DNA of 64,000 nucleotides from Limnohabitans sp. Lineage in GTDB: Bacteria > Pseudomonadota > Gammaproteobacteria > Burkholderiales > Burkholderiaceae_C. The DNA lies in contig JAJTDK010000007.1 of assembly GCA_021300495.1 (NCBI GenBank), forward strand, positions 29,454-93,453, written 5' to 3'. Both the position numbers and the translations under genes were made by a program. Below the pieces are notes generated by a model. It did not search any database, had not been told where the DNA came from, and was given only the letters and a program-made list of their open reading frames with translations. Positions 1 through 11,213 of this stretch are shown piece by piece; position 1 is the first letter of the stretch, and each line of letters opens with the position of its first letter.

Positions 1-63
1 TTGCGGGTACTTGCCAAGCAAATTGTTGGTGGACCGCCTCGTAAGCGTCGTTCGGGTGACTGA
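1..63 (+). CDS. C-terminal end of an unidentified protein (partial, starts before window; ...LRVLAKQIVGGPPRKRRSGD*)
   Basis: Open frame from base 1 to TGA at 61-63 with a basic tail; too short to identify. Confidence 0.3.
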   Translation: MRVLAKQIVGGPPRKRRSGD

Positions 64-96
64 CACGCATTCCCTGCCTCCTTATGATCTCGAAGT

Positions 97-1011
97 ATGT
101 ACCAAGTTAAACGCCACTCTACTAGCCATTTTGTCCCTTTGCGAGGGCATCACTACCATGTTCGTGAGTGGGGCAATCCCCAATCAAGCCTTCCCCCCGT
201 GGTCTTGGCCCACGGCTGGATGGATGTGGCGGCCTCTTGGCAATTCATGGTGGATTCTTTCAGCGAGGCGTTTTTTCAAAGCCGTCGCATTCTGGCGGCC
301 GACTGGCGCGGCTACGGCCTGACCACAGGACCCGCCACCGACAGCTACTGGCTGCCCGACTATCTGGGCGATTTGGACGCCCTGCTCTTTCAACTGTGCC
401 CTGAACAAAGCATCGACTTGGTGGGCCACAGCATGGGCGGCAATGTGGTCATGATGTTTTCAGGCGCCCGCCCCGATCGAATTCGCCGCTTGGTCAACTT
501 AGAAGGCTTTGGCATGGCGGCCACCCGCCCATCGCAAGCCCCAGGCCGCTTGGGCCAATGGTTGGACGAACTTCAAGCCTTTCAAAAAGGAGAGTTGGAC
601 CTGAAACCCTACCCAGATGCAGCAGCCGTGGCCCAAAGGCTGATGAAAACCAACCAACGCCTTTCGCAAGACAAGGCCGATTGGCTGACCCAGCATTGGG
701 CGCAAACTGATGCGCAAGGCCAATGGCGAATTTTGGGAGATGCTGCCCACAAGGTGGTCAACCCCTACCTTTACCGCGTTGATGAAGTTCTTGAAATTTA
801 CAAAAGAATCAAAGCACCGACCTTGGTGGTAGAAGCTTCAGACGACTCTTTGACACAATGGTGGAAAGGAAAATTCACCTTAGAAGAGTTCCATGAACGC
901 CTTAAAGCCGTGGCAGATTTGAAAATAGCCACGCTGCAAGATGCGGGGCACATGCTGCACCATGACCAAGCCGAGGCATTGGCCCAACTTCTAGAAGACT
1001 TTTTGGCCTGA
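97..1011 (+). CDS. alpha/beta hydrolase
   Basis: ORF 304 aa; LAHGWMD, GHSMGGNV nucleophile elbow and AGHMLHHD motif of the alpha/beta hydrolase fold. Confidence 0.9.
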   Translation: MYQVKRHSTSHFVPLRGHHYHVREWGNPQSSLPPVVLAHGWMDVAASWQFMVDSFSEAFFQSRRILAADWRGYGLTTGPATDSYWLPDYLGDLDALLFQLCPEQSIDLVGHSMGGNVVMMFSGARPDRIRRLVNLEGFGMAATRPSQAPGRLGQWLDELQAFQKGELDLKPYPDAAAVAQRLMKTNQRLSQDKADWLTQHWAQTDAQGQWRILGDAAHKVVNPYLYRVDEVLEIYKRIKAPTLVVEASDDSLTQWWKGKFTLEEFHERLKAVADLKIATLQDAGHMLHHDQAEALAQLLEDFLA

Positions 1012-1078
1012 CTGGCATCCCAATGGGCCTCTAAGCATGAGAAAATCCCTTCTTTATTAGATTCGGACACCCCATCTC

Positions 1079-2183
1079 ATGGACGCAGAACACATCAATC
1101 AAATTGGCGCGAAATTAGCCGACCTGGCAAACCGCACCGAAGACTTACGGAGGTATCTTTGACTACGATGCCAAATCCGAACGTCTAAGAACCGTTAACG
1201 CATCGCTCGAAGATCCCACGGTCTGGAACGACCCCAAGAAAGCCCAAGAGTTGGGCAAAGAGAAAAAAGCCCTTGATGGGGTGGTCGTCACGCTCAACAC
1301 TCTGACCTCTGAGCTCTCAGACAACAGCGAGTTGTTTGAGATGAGCAAAGAAGAAGGCGATGACGCAGGCTTGCTCACCATTGAAGTTGAAGGTAAGAAG
1401 TTGTCTGCCATTGTGGAACAGCTTGAATTCAGGCGCATGTTCAACAATGAAGCCGACTCATGCAATGCATTTGTCGACATACAAGCAGGCGCTGGCGGCA
1501 CAGAAGCTTGCGATTGGGCCAGTATGCTCATGCGGCAGTACTTGAAATACGCAGAACGCAAAGGTTTCAAAGTCACGGTAGAAGACGAGTCCGCCGGCGA
1601 CGTCGCGGGCATCAAGGGCGCCACCCTTAAATTTGAAGGTGATTACGCCTTTGGATTGATGCGCACTGAGACGGGCGTGCACCGCTTGGTCAGAAAGTCA
1701 CCCTTCGACTCATCGGGCGGACGCCACACCAGCTTCGCCAGTATTTTCGTGTACCCCGAAGTCGATGACTCCATTGAGATTGACATTAACCCTGCAGACG
1801 TTCGCACCGACACCTTTCGTGCAAGTGGTGCAGGGGGTCAGCACATCAACAAAACCGATTCTGCAGTTCGCTTGACGCACATCCCCACAGGCATTGTGGT
1901 TCAGTGCCAAGACGGCCGAAGTCAGCACAGCAACCGTGATGTGGCATGGAAACGCTTGCGCTCACGCTTGTACGACTTCGAAATGCGAAAACGCATGGAA
2001 GCCCAACAAAAATTGGAAGATACCAAAACCGATGTGGGCTGGGGTCATCAAATTCGCAGTTATGTGCTCGATCAAAGTCGAATCAAAGATTTACGCACCA
2101 ACGTTGAAACGTCTAACACTCAAAAAGTATTGGACGGCGACTTGGACGCATTCATTGAAGCCTCGCTCAAACAAGGGGTTTGA
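1079..2183 (+). CDS. prfB: peptide chain release factor 2, programmed +1 frameshift (join 1079..1159,1161..2183)
   Basis: ATG at 1079; in-frame CGG AGG TAT CTT TGA C with TGA at 1160-1162; +1 frame continues into the RF2 body with GGQ ([13 protein letters not shown]). Confidence 0.96.
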
Positions 2184-2233
2184 AAGCTCAGGCCTTGCCA
2201 GCGCTTCAACCCAACCCATGGAGATTTTTTGTG

Positions 2234-4815
2234 ATGCTTGAAGAACAATCAAAAACAATTCGGCGCGTTGAATACACCGCGCCTGCGTTTTGGATCGATA
2301 CCGTTGATCTAACATTTGACTTAGACCCCGCCAAAACGCGCGTTCTGAACAAGATGCGCATGCGCCGCAACCCCGATGTGGCGGCCCAAGCACTGCGCTT
2401 GGACGGCGAGGATCTGAACTTGGCCCGCGTCATGGTCAATGGCGCAGGAACCTCCTTCAAAATGGACGGCAATCAACTGGTTCTTGAAAATTTGCCCGAA
2501 GGCAACGATGCCTTTGACTTGGAAATTTTCACGACTTGCAATCCTTCCAAAAACACGCAATTGTCTGGCTTGTATGTCAGCAACGACTCCTTCTTCACGC
2601 AATGTGAAGCAGAAGGATTCCGGCGCATCACTTACTTCTTGGACCGCCCCGATGTGATGGCCAGTTACACCGTGACTTTGCGTGCTGATGTCCAGCAATA
2701 CCCCGTTCTTTTGTCCAATGGCAATTTAATGGAGCAAGGCCAATTGGAAGAAGGTCGTCACTTCGCCAAATGGACAGACCCCCACAAAAAACCCTGTTAC
2801 CTGTTTGCCTTGGTCGCCGGCAAATTGGTCGCCAGAGAGCAACGCATTGTTTCTCGCGAACACGCCATGAACTCCCTCATGGCCAGTGTGGTGTGGGATG
2901 AAGCCCGCTTCGGTCTGCCACTTGACCTCGAACGCTTCATGATTGTGGCCACCAGCGACTTCAACATGGGCGCCATGGAAAATAAAGGCCTCAATATTTT
3001 CAACACCAAATACGTGCTGGCCAACCCTGCCACAGCAACCGACGCTGACTATGCCAACATTGAAAGTGTCGTTGGCCATGAGTATTTTCACAATTGGACA
3101 GGCAATCGAATCACTTGCCAAGATTGGTTTCAACTTTCCCTCAAAGAGGGTTTGACTGTTTTCCGCGACCAAGAGTTCAGTCAAGACATGGCGGGCATTC
3201 AAAGTGCACGCGCCGTCAAGCGCATTGAAGATGTGCGCGTGCTTCGTACCGTTCAGTTCCCTGAGGATGCTGGCCCCATGTCACACCCCGTCAGGCCCGA
3301 CAGCTACGTTGAAATTAACAACTTCTACACCGTCACCATTTATGAAAAAGGTGCGGAAGTTGTGCGCATGATGCAGACCTTGGTCAGCTCACCTGGCGAC
3401 GAAGAAGGCAAACAAGGGTTTGCCAAGGGCATGACGCTTTACTTTGAACGGCATGATGGACAAGCAGTAACGTGCGACGACTTTGCACAAGCCATCGCTG
3501 ACGCCAACCCTAACTCACCCTTGGCGCATCTGTTGCCCCAATTTAAACGCTGGTACAGCCAATCGGGTACGCCTAGATTGCAAGCAGAAGGTGTTTTCAA
3601 CAGCGACGCCCAAACCTACACCCTCACCTTGTCGCAGTCCTGTGCCGCCACAGCTGACCAGGCTCACAAAGAAGCTTTTGTCATTCCTGTATCAGTGGGA
3701 CTTCTTGATGCAGCCGGTCACCCCATTGCCGTTCAGTTGCAAGGCGAAGTTCAATCTCCACATATTCAATTCAGCAAAACTTTGGTCTTGAGTGAAGCGA
3801 CAAAATCATTTGTATTTGAAAATGTAGCCTCGCCACCCACCCCCTCGGTCTTGCGTAACTTCAGTGCCCCAGTCAATCTTGACTGTGAGCTCACAGAAGA
3901 ACAATGGCTCACGCTTTTGGCCAATGACCCAGATGCTTTCAACCGATGGGAAGCTGGCCAACGACTGGCTGTTCAAGCTGCTTTGCGTTTTATTCGGGGC
4001 CAACACAACCCGAAAACAGAAGCTGTTTTGGGCAGCGATTACCTGCACGCCATGCGCTTGGTTTTAAACCTGTAGACCCCCAACAAGTGCATGCTGTGCG
4101 CGAGGCCATGAGGCTTCAGTTGGCCCTGTCTTTACAGGCAGAGTGGCAAGCTTGCTATGAGCTCAATCGAGTCATGGGTGCTTACTCACCCGATGCCAGC
4201 TCGAGCGCCAAACGCGCCTTGTCGGGCATGGCTTTAAGCATGTTGTGTTTGGCAGCCGTACACGAAGGTACGTCCATTTGGCCCAACAAAGCTTTGCAAG
4301 CTTTCAAAGATGCTCACAACATGACCGACCGATTCAATGCCCTCATTGCATTGGTGATCAGTGGCCATGAATTGGCCGCTCAAGCGTTGGCGTTGTTCCA
4401 TGCGTTGTTTAAAAACGAGGCCTTGGTGATTGACAAATGGTTTGGCCTGCAAGCCAGCGCGCCTGACCGGGGCGGCCACATTTTGCCCATCGTGCGCCAA
4501 CTCATGCAACATCCCGATTTCAACCTGCGCAACCCCAACCGTGCGCGCAGTTTGATCTTCAGTTATTGCAGCGCCAATCCAGGCGGATTCCACAGAAGCG
4601 ATGCTGCAGGCTATGTCTACTGGAGTGAGCGCGTCATAGAACTTGATGCCATCAACCCGCAGGTGGCTGCGCGCCTGGCCCGTGCCTTAGATCGCTGGAA
4701 AAAATTGGCAGAGCCTTATCGCCAAGCTGCCAAGGCCGCTATCGAACGCGTTGCCGCAAAATCAGACCTCAGCAACGATGTGCGAGAAGTTGTCACGCGC
4801 GCTTTGGCCGAATAA
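2234..4815 (+). pseudogene. pepN: aminopeptidase N, split between two frames (2234..4075 and ~4069..4815) with an apparent missing segment
   Basis: First ORF carries GAMEN and HEYFHNWTGNRITC (M1 peptidase); second ORF carries the domain IV part (PVDPQQVHAVREAM...NMTDRFNALIAL...NPNRARSLIFSYC). Confidence 0.85.
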
Positions 4816-4829
4816 ACCTGGAGAAACCA

Positions 4830-5837
4830 ATGACCCAGAAAATATCACTGTCTCGCTATTTGGTTGAGCAGCAGCGCAGCAAAGGACGTATTCCTGCACA
4901 ACTTCGCCTCTTGTTAGAAGTGGTTGCGCGTGCCTGCAAAAGCATCAGCCATGCCGTCAATAAGGGCGCACTGGGAGGCGTCTTAGGCAGCGCAGACATC
5001 GAGAATGTCCAGGGTGAGATTCAAAAAAAATTGGACATCATTGCCAACGAAGTTTTGATTGAAGCCAATGAATGGGGTGGGCATTTAGCGGCCATGGCCT
5101 CTGAAGAAATGGAATCCATTCACTTGGTGCCCAACCGATATCCTCAGGGCGAATACCTGTTGTTGTTCGATCCCTTAGACGGCTCTAGCAACATTGATGT
5201 CAATGTGAGCATTGGCACCATCTTCAGCGTTCTTCAAAAACCAGAAGGCAGCGAAGGCATCACTGAAAATGAATTTCTGCAAGCTGGCAGCCAACAAGTT
5301 GCAGCAGGCTATTGCGTTTACGGCCCGCAAACCACACTGGTTCTCACGGTAGGCGATGGCGTTGCCATGTTTACTTTAGATCGAGAGCAAGGCTCTTTTG
5401 TTTTGACGCAAGAAAACGTCAAAGTCCCAGAAGACACCAAAGAATTTGCCATCAACATGAGCAACATGCGCCACTGGGATACCCCCGTCAAACGCTATGT
5501 GGACGAGTGCCTGCAAGGCAAAGACGGTGTGCGCGGCAAAGATTTCAACATGCGCTGGATTGCCAGCATGGTGGCCGATGTGCACCGCATCCTCACACGC
5601 GGTGGCGTTTTCATGTACCCCTGGGATAAAAGAGAACCTCACAAAGCAGGTAAGTTGCGCTTGATGTACGAAGCCAACCCCATGAGTTGGTTGATTGAGC
5701 AAGCGGGCGGCGCATCGACCAATGGTCGAGAGCGAATCTTGGACATCCAGCCCAAGCAATTACACGAGCGTGTCAGCGTTATTTTGGGCTCTAAAAATGA
5801 AGTGGAGCGTGTTACGCGTTATCACTTAGAAGCATGA
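4830..5837 (+). CDS. fbp: class I fructose-1,6-bisphosphatase
   Basis: 335 aa; [13 protein letters not shown] motif and C-terminal [16 protein letters not shown]. Confidence 0.95.
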   Translation: MTQKISLSRYLVEQQRSKGRIPAQLRLLLEVVARACKSISHAVNKGALGGVLGSADIENVQGEIQKKLDIIANEVLIEANEWGGHLAAMASEEMESIHLVPNRYPQGEYLLLFDPLDGSSNIDVNVSIGTIFSVLQKPEGSEGITENEFLQAGSQQVAAGYCVYGPQTTLVLTVGDGVAMFTLDREQGSFVLTQENVKVPEDTKEFAINMSNMRHWDTPVKRYVDECLQGKDGVRGKDFNMRWIASMVADVHRILTRGGVFMYPWDKREPHKAGKLRLMYEANPMSWLIEQAGGASTNGRERILDIQPKQLHERVSVILGSKNEVERVTRYHLEA

Positions 5838-6394
5838 AGTTTTTGGGTGCCGCAAATCAGCTTCGATACCTAGCTTTTACAGCCCTGCTTGCACTGCTGC
5901 CAATGGCAAGCGCTGCCGGGTCACAAGTCAAGTCCATCTCTGAGTTTGACGTTTCCCGTTACATGGGAACATGGTATGAAATTGCCAAGCTCCCAAATTG
6001 GTTTCAGCGCAAATGCGTTCAAGGCACGCAGGCCCGATACAAAATGTTGGGCCCCGCTCAAATTGAAGTGAACAACAAGTGCGTCACCGCTTCGGGCGAA
6101 GAGATACAAGCCATCGGACTGGCAAGACCCAACGGCAGTGGATTGCCCGCTCAACTTGAAGTCCGCTTTGCGCCAGAATGGACGGCTTGGCTGCCCATGG
6201 TTTGGGGCGCTTATTGGGTTTTAGATCTAGACCCAGACTATCAGCTTGCCGCCGTAGGCGATCCCTCCAAGTCCTACCTTTGGATTTTGTCCAGAACGCC
6301 GCAAGTTTCAGCAGAGCGATACGACGCCGTTTTGCAGCGATTGAACGTGATGGGTTTTAACACCACAAAGTTAGAAAAAACGCGCCAAAATTGA
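5834..6394 (+). CDS. lipocalin family protein (Blc-like)
   Basis: Signal-like N-terminus, [19 protein letters not shown], and late YLWILSRTP motif. Confidence 0.88.
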   Translation: MKFLGAANQLRYLAFTALLALLPMASAAGSQVKSISEFDVSRYMGTWYEIAKLPNWFQRKCVQGTQARYKMLGPAQIEVNNKCVTASGEEIQAIGLARPNGSGLPAQLEVRFAPEWTAWLPMVWGAYWVLDLDPDYQLAAVGDPSKSYLWILSRTPQVSAERYDAVLQRLNVMGFNTTKLEKTRQN

Positions 6395-6417
6395 ATTTGC
6401 AGATCACTTGATGCGCA

Positions 6418-7629
6418 TCAACCCACAATACCCCGTTTCCGCATTTCACTGATTTGATCTGCCGTGATCCCAAGGTCTAACAGCACTGCGTCTGTATCCT
6501 GTCCCAAGCTTGGGGCATTGCGCCGATGTTGTCCAGGCGTTCTGGACAACTTTGGAACCATGCCGGGTACTTTTAAAACGCTACCATCGCTCATGCTGAC
6601 ATCGGCCAACATGCCGCGTGCCAAGTAGTGTGGGTCTGCCGCAATATCTTCTACGGTGTAAATACGACCAGCTGGCACTGCTGCTTGGTCAAGAACAGCA
6701 AGTACCTCCGTCACATTGTGCTTGGAAGTCCATGCACCAATGGCCGCGTCAATTTCTTCAACCCTTTTAACGCGACCTGCGTTGTCTGCAAGGGTGGGGT
6801 CGGCTGCTAAATCATCGCGCCCAATGGCCGCCATCAATCGCTTGAATATGCTGTCGCCGTTTCCTGCAATCAAGGCGCATTTGCCATCTTTGCACAGGTA
6901 GGCATTGCTGGGGGCAATGCCAGGCAGCGCACTTCCTGCAGGCCCGCGCACTGCGCCAAATGCACTGTATTCAGGCAGTAAACTTTCCATGCAATTGAAA
7001 ACGGCTTCATAAAGGGCCACATCAATGACTTGACCCAGCCCGCTTCTTTGTTTTTCGTGAAGCGCCATCAGAATTCCGATCACGCCATGAAGCGAGGCCA
7101 AGGTATCGCCAATGCTCACGCCTACGCGAACCGGCAAACGGCCTGGCTCTGCACTGAGGTGCCGCAAACCACCCATGGCTTCAGCCACAACACCAAATCC
7201 AGGCTTGTCTTTGTAAGGGCCCGTTTGACCATAGCCACTGATGCGCAGCATGATCAATCCAGGATTGAGGTCAAGCAAGGCGTCAGGGCCTAAGCCCCAA
7301 GACTCCATGGCGCCCGGCCTGAAATTTTCAATCAGGACATCGGCTTCTTTGACCAGCTTGCGCACGATCGCTTGTGCTTCTGACTGCCGTAAATCGAGCG
7401 CCAAGGAACGCTTGTTCCGCGATTGAACTTGCCACCAAACCGAAGTGCCGTCTTTGATGAGACGCCATTGCCGCAAGGGGTCGCCCGCACCGGGCGGTTC
7501 AATTTTGATGACATCTGCACCAAAATCGGCCAAGGTTTTGGCAGCAAAAGGGCCAGCGATGAGTTGGCCCAACTCCACCACCTTGAGACCGGCCAATGCC
7601 CCCAATGAATGTTTGAATTCAGCCGTCAC
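6418..7629 (-). CDS. CaiB/BaiF family CoA transferase
   Basis: 403 aa; LAGLKVVELGQLIAGPFAAKTLADFGADVIKIE and ENFRPGAMESWGLG motifs. Confidence 0.93.
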   Translation of the reverse strand: MTAEFKHSLGALAGLKVVELGQLIAGPFAAKTLADFGADVIKIEPPGAGDPLRQWRLIKDGTSVWWQVQSRNKRSLALDLRQSEAQAIVRKLVKEADVLIENFRPGAMESWGLGPDALLDLNPGLIMLRISGYGQTGPYKDKPGFGVVAEAMGGLRHLSAEPGRLPVRVGVSIGDTLASLHGVIGILMALHEKQRSGLGQVIDVALYEAVFNCMESLLPEYSAFGAVRGPAGSALPGIAPSNAYLCKDGKCALIAGNGDSIFKRLMAAIGRDDLAADPTLADNAGRVKRVEEIDAAIGAWTSKHNVTEVLAVLDQAAVPAGRIYTVEDIAADPHYLARGMLADVSMSDGSVLKVPGMVPKLSRTPGQHRRNAPSLGQDTDAVLLDLGITADQISEMRKRGIVG

Positions 7630-8544
7630 TTAAACCGGTTCTTCAATCAAAGGGGCTGAGGCCAATGGATCGTTGTTCTGTGAAGACTCTGCTGCATGCG
7701 TACCCAGCGCCACAGACCGGAAAATTTCTCGCAACATTTTCTTTTCAGGCAGCGTTAAGGCACGGGTTAAACGATGACGCATGCGCAGCAACAGTTGACG
7801 ATCAACTTCTTGAGGAATACCCCGGCTGATGTGCAGGGCATCACGCAGTTCTTCTCGCTTGTCCTCTGGCTCGTCATCCCACCAAGAAACAATGACTTCC
7901 GTGATGGATTCACGAACGACTTCAGGGTCTTCTTGCACCTGAGCAGCCACTTTGCCAACCGAGCCCTGCAGCATGTCCGCCAGCGATTTGGATTGCACAA
8001 CAATTCGCCGATCTGCTTGCGACAACAAGCGCCCCCAACCTGGATCTGATTGATGCAATTGCTGCATGTTACTGGCTGCATCATCAGCCAAGATGTGAAC
8101 TTGCATGCCAGTAAGCTGAGCACCGTCAATGGCTGTTAAAAACCGCTCATCGTCAGTGGCCAGCAAGACATGGTCGCAGGCCTTGCTTTCTGCAAGCCGA
8201 CTTAAATCTTGACCGATTGATTTCAACAGAGAGATACCACCATCTGAATCGTGCGACAAAACTTTTCGGACAATTTGGCCATCGACGTCCAAAGTTTCAT
8301 TTTCTTCAGCGTACCAATAAATTCGTTTGATGCTGACATCCAAACCGGCATGCCCCAATGCACCCGTCAAGAATTGCGCCAAATCGAACCGATTCAGCGC
8401 GTCTTGCTTGGGTCCAGTTTGATTGTGTTGTGCAAGCCAAACTAAAAATCTGGCGTCAATCAAAGCGATGCACGAGCCGCCCTGTTGATCGAGGGGTTGA
8501 CGGTGTGCATCCTTAGAAGAATGAGAGAAATAATCGCGTTTCAT
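7630..8544 (-). CDS. NYN/LabA-like (DUF88) domain protein
   Basis: N-terminal ALIDARFLVWLAQ..., KRIYWYAEENE, CDHVLLATDDERFLTAI resembling the NYN nuclease fold; uncharacterised C-terminal part. Confidence 0.65.
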   Translation of the reverse strand: MKRDYFSHSSKDAHRQPLDQQGGSCIALIDARFLVWLAQHNQTGPKQDALNRFDLAQFLTGALGHAGLDVSIKRIYWYAEENETLDVDGQIVRKVLSHDSDGGISLLKSIGQDLSRLAESKACDHVLLATDDERFLTAIDGAQLTGMQVHILADDAASNMQQLHQSDPGWGRLLSQADRRIVVQSKSLADMLQGSVGKVAAQVQEDPEVVRESITEVIVSWWDDEPEDKREELRDALHISRGIPQEVDRQLLLRMRHRLTRALTLPEKKMLREIFRSVALGTHAAESSQNNDPLASAPLIEEPV

Positions 8545-8712
8545 CGCAGCCTTTGAGGTTTTAAGATAATTTAACGGGGCGCACTTAAATTGGCGCTCCC
8601 TAGCGTAGCGGGTCTGCGAACCCAGACTCTATTTTAACGACCTCGCGCTTCAAAGCTTGATATTTCTGGCTTTAAACTTGGGGATTATTGATTTCCACCC
8701 CTCTAGATTCAC

Positions 8713-9717
8713 ATGTCCCATTACGATATTTACGCCATTGGCAACGCGCTGGTCGATTCAGAATACGAAGTTTCAGACGCCCTCCTCCAATCAATGGGCG
8801 TTGACAAGCGCCACATGACCCTGATTGATACGCCGCGCCGTGCCGAATTGCTGCATCACGTCAAGGCTATGACGCCCCGCCAAACTGGCGGTGGCTCTGC
8901 AGGCAACACAGTTGTGGCCTTGGCCCAACTCGGCGGCAAGGCTTTTTATTCCTGCAAGGTGGCGCACGATGATTTGGGCGACTTTTACGTCAAAGATTTA
9001 CAAGCTCGCGGTGTTGAGACCAATCTGACTCACACGCGCGCTCTGGATGGACAAACAGGCAGTTGCATGGTTCTGGTCACCCCTGACGCCGAGCGCAGCA
9101 TGTGCACCTTCTTGGGCGTTTCAGCAGAATTGGACGACAAAGCCCTGCATCCTCAAGATATCGTCAAATCAAAAATTTATTACATGGAAGGCTACTTGGC
9201 CGCTTCGCCAACTGGTTTAAATGCCGCACTCCAAGGCAGAAAAATTGCAAAAGAAGCTGGCGTCGCTTTAGCCCTGACCCTCAGCGATGTCAGCATGATT
9301 CAATTTTGCAAAGCCGGGCTGGATGCCATGTTGGGTGACGGCGTCGATTACTTGTTTTGCAACCAAGAAGAAGCTCAAGTTTGGTGTGGCTCGGACGATT
9401 TGAATGTTGTGAAACGCACATTGCAAAATGTGGCCAAAATGGTTTGCCTCACACGTGGGCCTGAAGGCTCAGAAATTATCACAGCAGCGCAATCTTGGCA
9501 CGTACCCGCTGACAAGGTTAAAGCCATTGACACCAATGGTGCAGGCGACATGTTTGCTGGTGCATTCTTGTATGCCATATCACGCGGTTATTCGGCTGAC
9601 AAAGCAGCCTACCTTGGCAATCATGCAGCCGCCGCCGTGGTCAGTCAACATGGCAATCGCTTAACGCTGGGTCAGCTGAGCACCATCAAAGCTTACGCGC
9701 TACCACCGCTTAAATAA
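8713..9717 (+). CDS. adenosine kinase / PfkB family sugar kinase
   Basis: 334 aa; GGSAGNTVVALAQLGG and DTNGAGDMFAGAFLY PfkB signatures. Confidence 0.9.
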   Translation: MSHYDIYAIGNALVDSEYEVSDALLQSMGVDKRHMTLIDTPRRAELLHHVKAMTPRQTGGGSAGNTVVALAQLGGKAFYSCKVAHDDLGDFYVKDLQARGVETNLTHTRALDGQTGSCMVLVTPDAERSMCTFLGVSAELDDKALHPQDIVKSKIYYMEGYLAASPTGLNAALQGRKIAKEAGVALALTLSDVSMIQFCKAGLDAMLGDGVDYLFCNQEEAQVWCGSDDLNVVKRTLQNVAKMVCLTRGPEGSEIITAAQSWHVPADKVKAIDTNGAGDMFAGAFLYAISRGYSADKAAYLGNHAAAAVVSQHGNRLTLGQLSTIKAYALPPLK

Positions 9718-10278
9718 TCAGAAAGTTTCGGCTTGGGCCAGCGGCAACGCAGCGGCATCTTTGGCCGCCAGCACAGGGGCAGAAAACCCCTCGGGCAAAG
9801 GCCACTCTATGCCCAGAGCAGGGTCGTTCCAAAGCAAACTGCGCTCGTGCTCCGGGTACCAATAATCGGTGGTCTTGTACAAAAATTCAGCTGTTTTGCT
9901 GAGCACCAAGAACCCATGTGCAAAGCCTGGTGGCACCCAGAGTTGAGTGGCTGTTTCTGCGCTCAAATGACACCCCGCCCACTGCCCAAAGGTGGCTGAG
10001 CTCTTTCTCAAGTCGACGGCAATGTCAAAAACCTCCCCCTGAACCACTCGCACCAATTTACCTTGCGCATGCTGAATTTGATAGTGCAGTCCGCGCAACA
10101 CGCCCTGCGATGAAAGACTGTGGTTGTCTTGTACAAATTCGGCCTTCAGACCCGTTGCGGCCTCAAAATCGCGGGCGTTGTAACTTTCATAAAAGAAGCC
10201 ACGAGCGTCACCAAAAACTTTGGGTTGAAGGATCAATACCTCTGGCAGATGGGTGGGCGTAACGGTATAGGGCATCAA
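9718..10278 (-). CDS. rfbC: dTDP-4-dehydrorhamnose 3,5-epimerase
   Basis: [47 protein letters not shown]. Confidence 0.95.
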   Translation of the reverse strand: MMPYTVTPTHLPEVLILQPKVFGDARGFFYESYNARDFEAATGLKAEFVQDNHSLSSQGVLRGLHYQIQHAQGKLVRVVQGEVFDIAVDLRKSSATFGQWAGCHLSAETATQLWVPPGFAHGFLVLSKTAEFLYKTTDYWYPEHERSLLWNDPALGIEWPLPEGFSAPVLAAKDAAALPLAQAETF

Positions 10279-11153
10279 TGAGACTTCAGTAAATTCAGCA
10301 AGTATTGACCATAGCTGTTCTTGGACAAGGGCGTGGCAAGTTTTTCTAACTGTGCTGCATCAATCCACTTTTGTGCGAATGCAATTTCTTCAGGACAGGC
10401 CACCATCAAGCCCTGTCTTTTTTGCAAGGTGGCTATGAATCCTGCGGCCTCAAGCAAGCTGTCATGCGTCCCAGTGTCAAGCCATGCATAACCCCGGCCC
10501 ATCATTTCTACGTTCAGCTGTTTCTGCTCTAAGTAACAACGGTTCACGTCGGTGATCTCTAGTTCACCCCGAGCAGAGGGCTTGATGTGGGCGGCGATGT
10601 CGCACACTTGTTGGTCGTAAAAATAAAGACCGGTCACAGCGTAATTGCTTTTGGGCTGTTTGGGCTTTTCTTCAATGCTCAATGCACGCCGCTGATCGTC
10701 AAAAGCCACGACACCATAACGCTCGGGGTCGAGCACGTGATAAGCAAAGACGCTGGCACCAGAGGTTTGCGCATCAGCCCTTTGCATGAGCTTGACCAAG
10801 TCGTGGCCGTAAAAAATATTGTCGCCCAAGACCAATGCACTGGGGTGCTCGCCCACAAATTCTTTGCCAATGATGAAGGCTTGCGCCAAGCCGTCGGGGC
10901 TGGGTTGAACTGCATACTGAATGTTCATTCCCCATTGACGGCCATCACCCAACAACTCTGAAAAACGCGGTGTGTCTTGAGGTGTACTGATCAGCAACAC
11001 ATCTTTGATGCCCGCCAACATGAGCGTGGTCAGCGGGTAATAGACCATGGGCTTGTCGTACACAGGCATCAGTTGCTTAGAGACAGCTTGTGTCACAGGG
11101 TACAAGCGGGTCCCTGACCCGCCCGCCAAAATAATGCCTTTGCGTGTATTCAT
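10275..11153 (-). CDS. rfbA: glucose-1-phosphate thymidylyltransferase
   Basis: [52 protein letters not shown]. Confidence 0.96.
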   Translation of the reverse strand: MNTRKGIILAGGSGTRLYPVTQAVSKQLMPVYDKPMVYYPLTTLMLAGIKDVLLISTPQDTPRFSELLGDGRQWGMNIQYAVQPSPDGLAQAFIIGKEFVGEHPSALVLGDNIFYGHDLVKLMQRADAQTSGASVFAYHVLDPERYGVVAFDDQRRALSIEEKPKQPKSNYAVTGLYFYDQQVCDIAAHIKPSARGELEITDVNRCYLEQKQLNVEMMGRGYAWLDTGTHDSLLEAAGFIATLQKRQGLMVACPEEIAFAQKWIDAAQLEKLATPLSKNSYGQYLLNLLKSH

Positions 11154-11213
11154 CCATGTATTTTGCCACGACTGTCCGTCATATCAAGCCATATGCACTT
11201 ATGCTTGGTACCT

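Noticed and set aside
8590-8640. GGGT-ctgcga-ACCC / GTCTG-cgaacc-CAGAC alternative stems upstream of the PfkB kinase, considered as tRNA or riboswitch
   Set aside because: No cloverleaf, anticodon arm or recognised riboswitch core; stems too short
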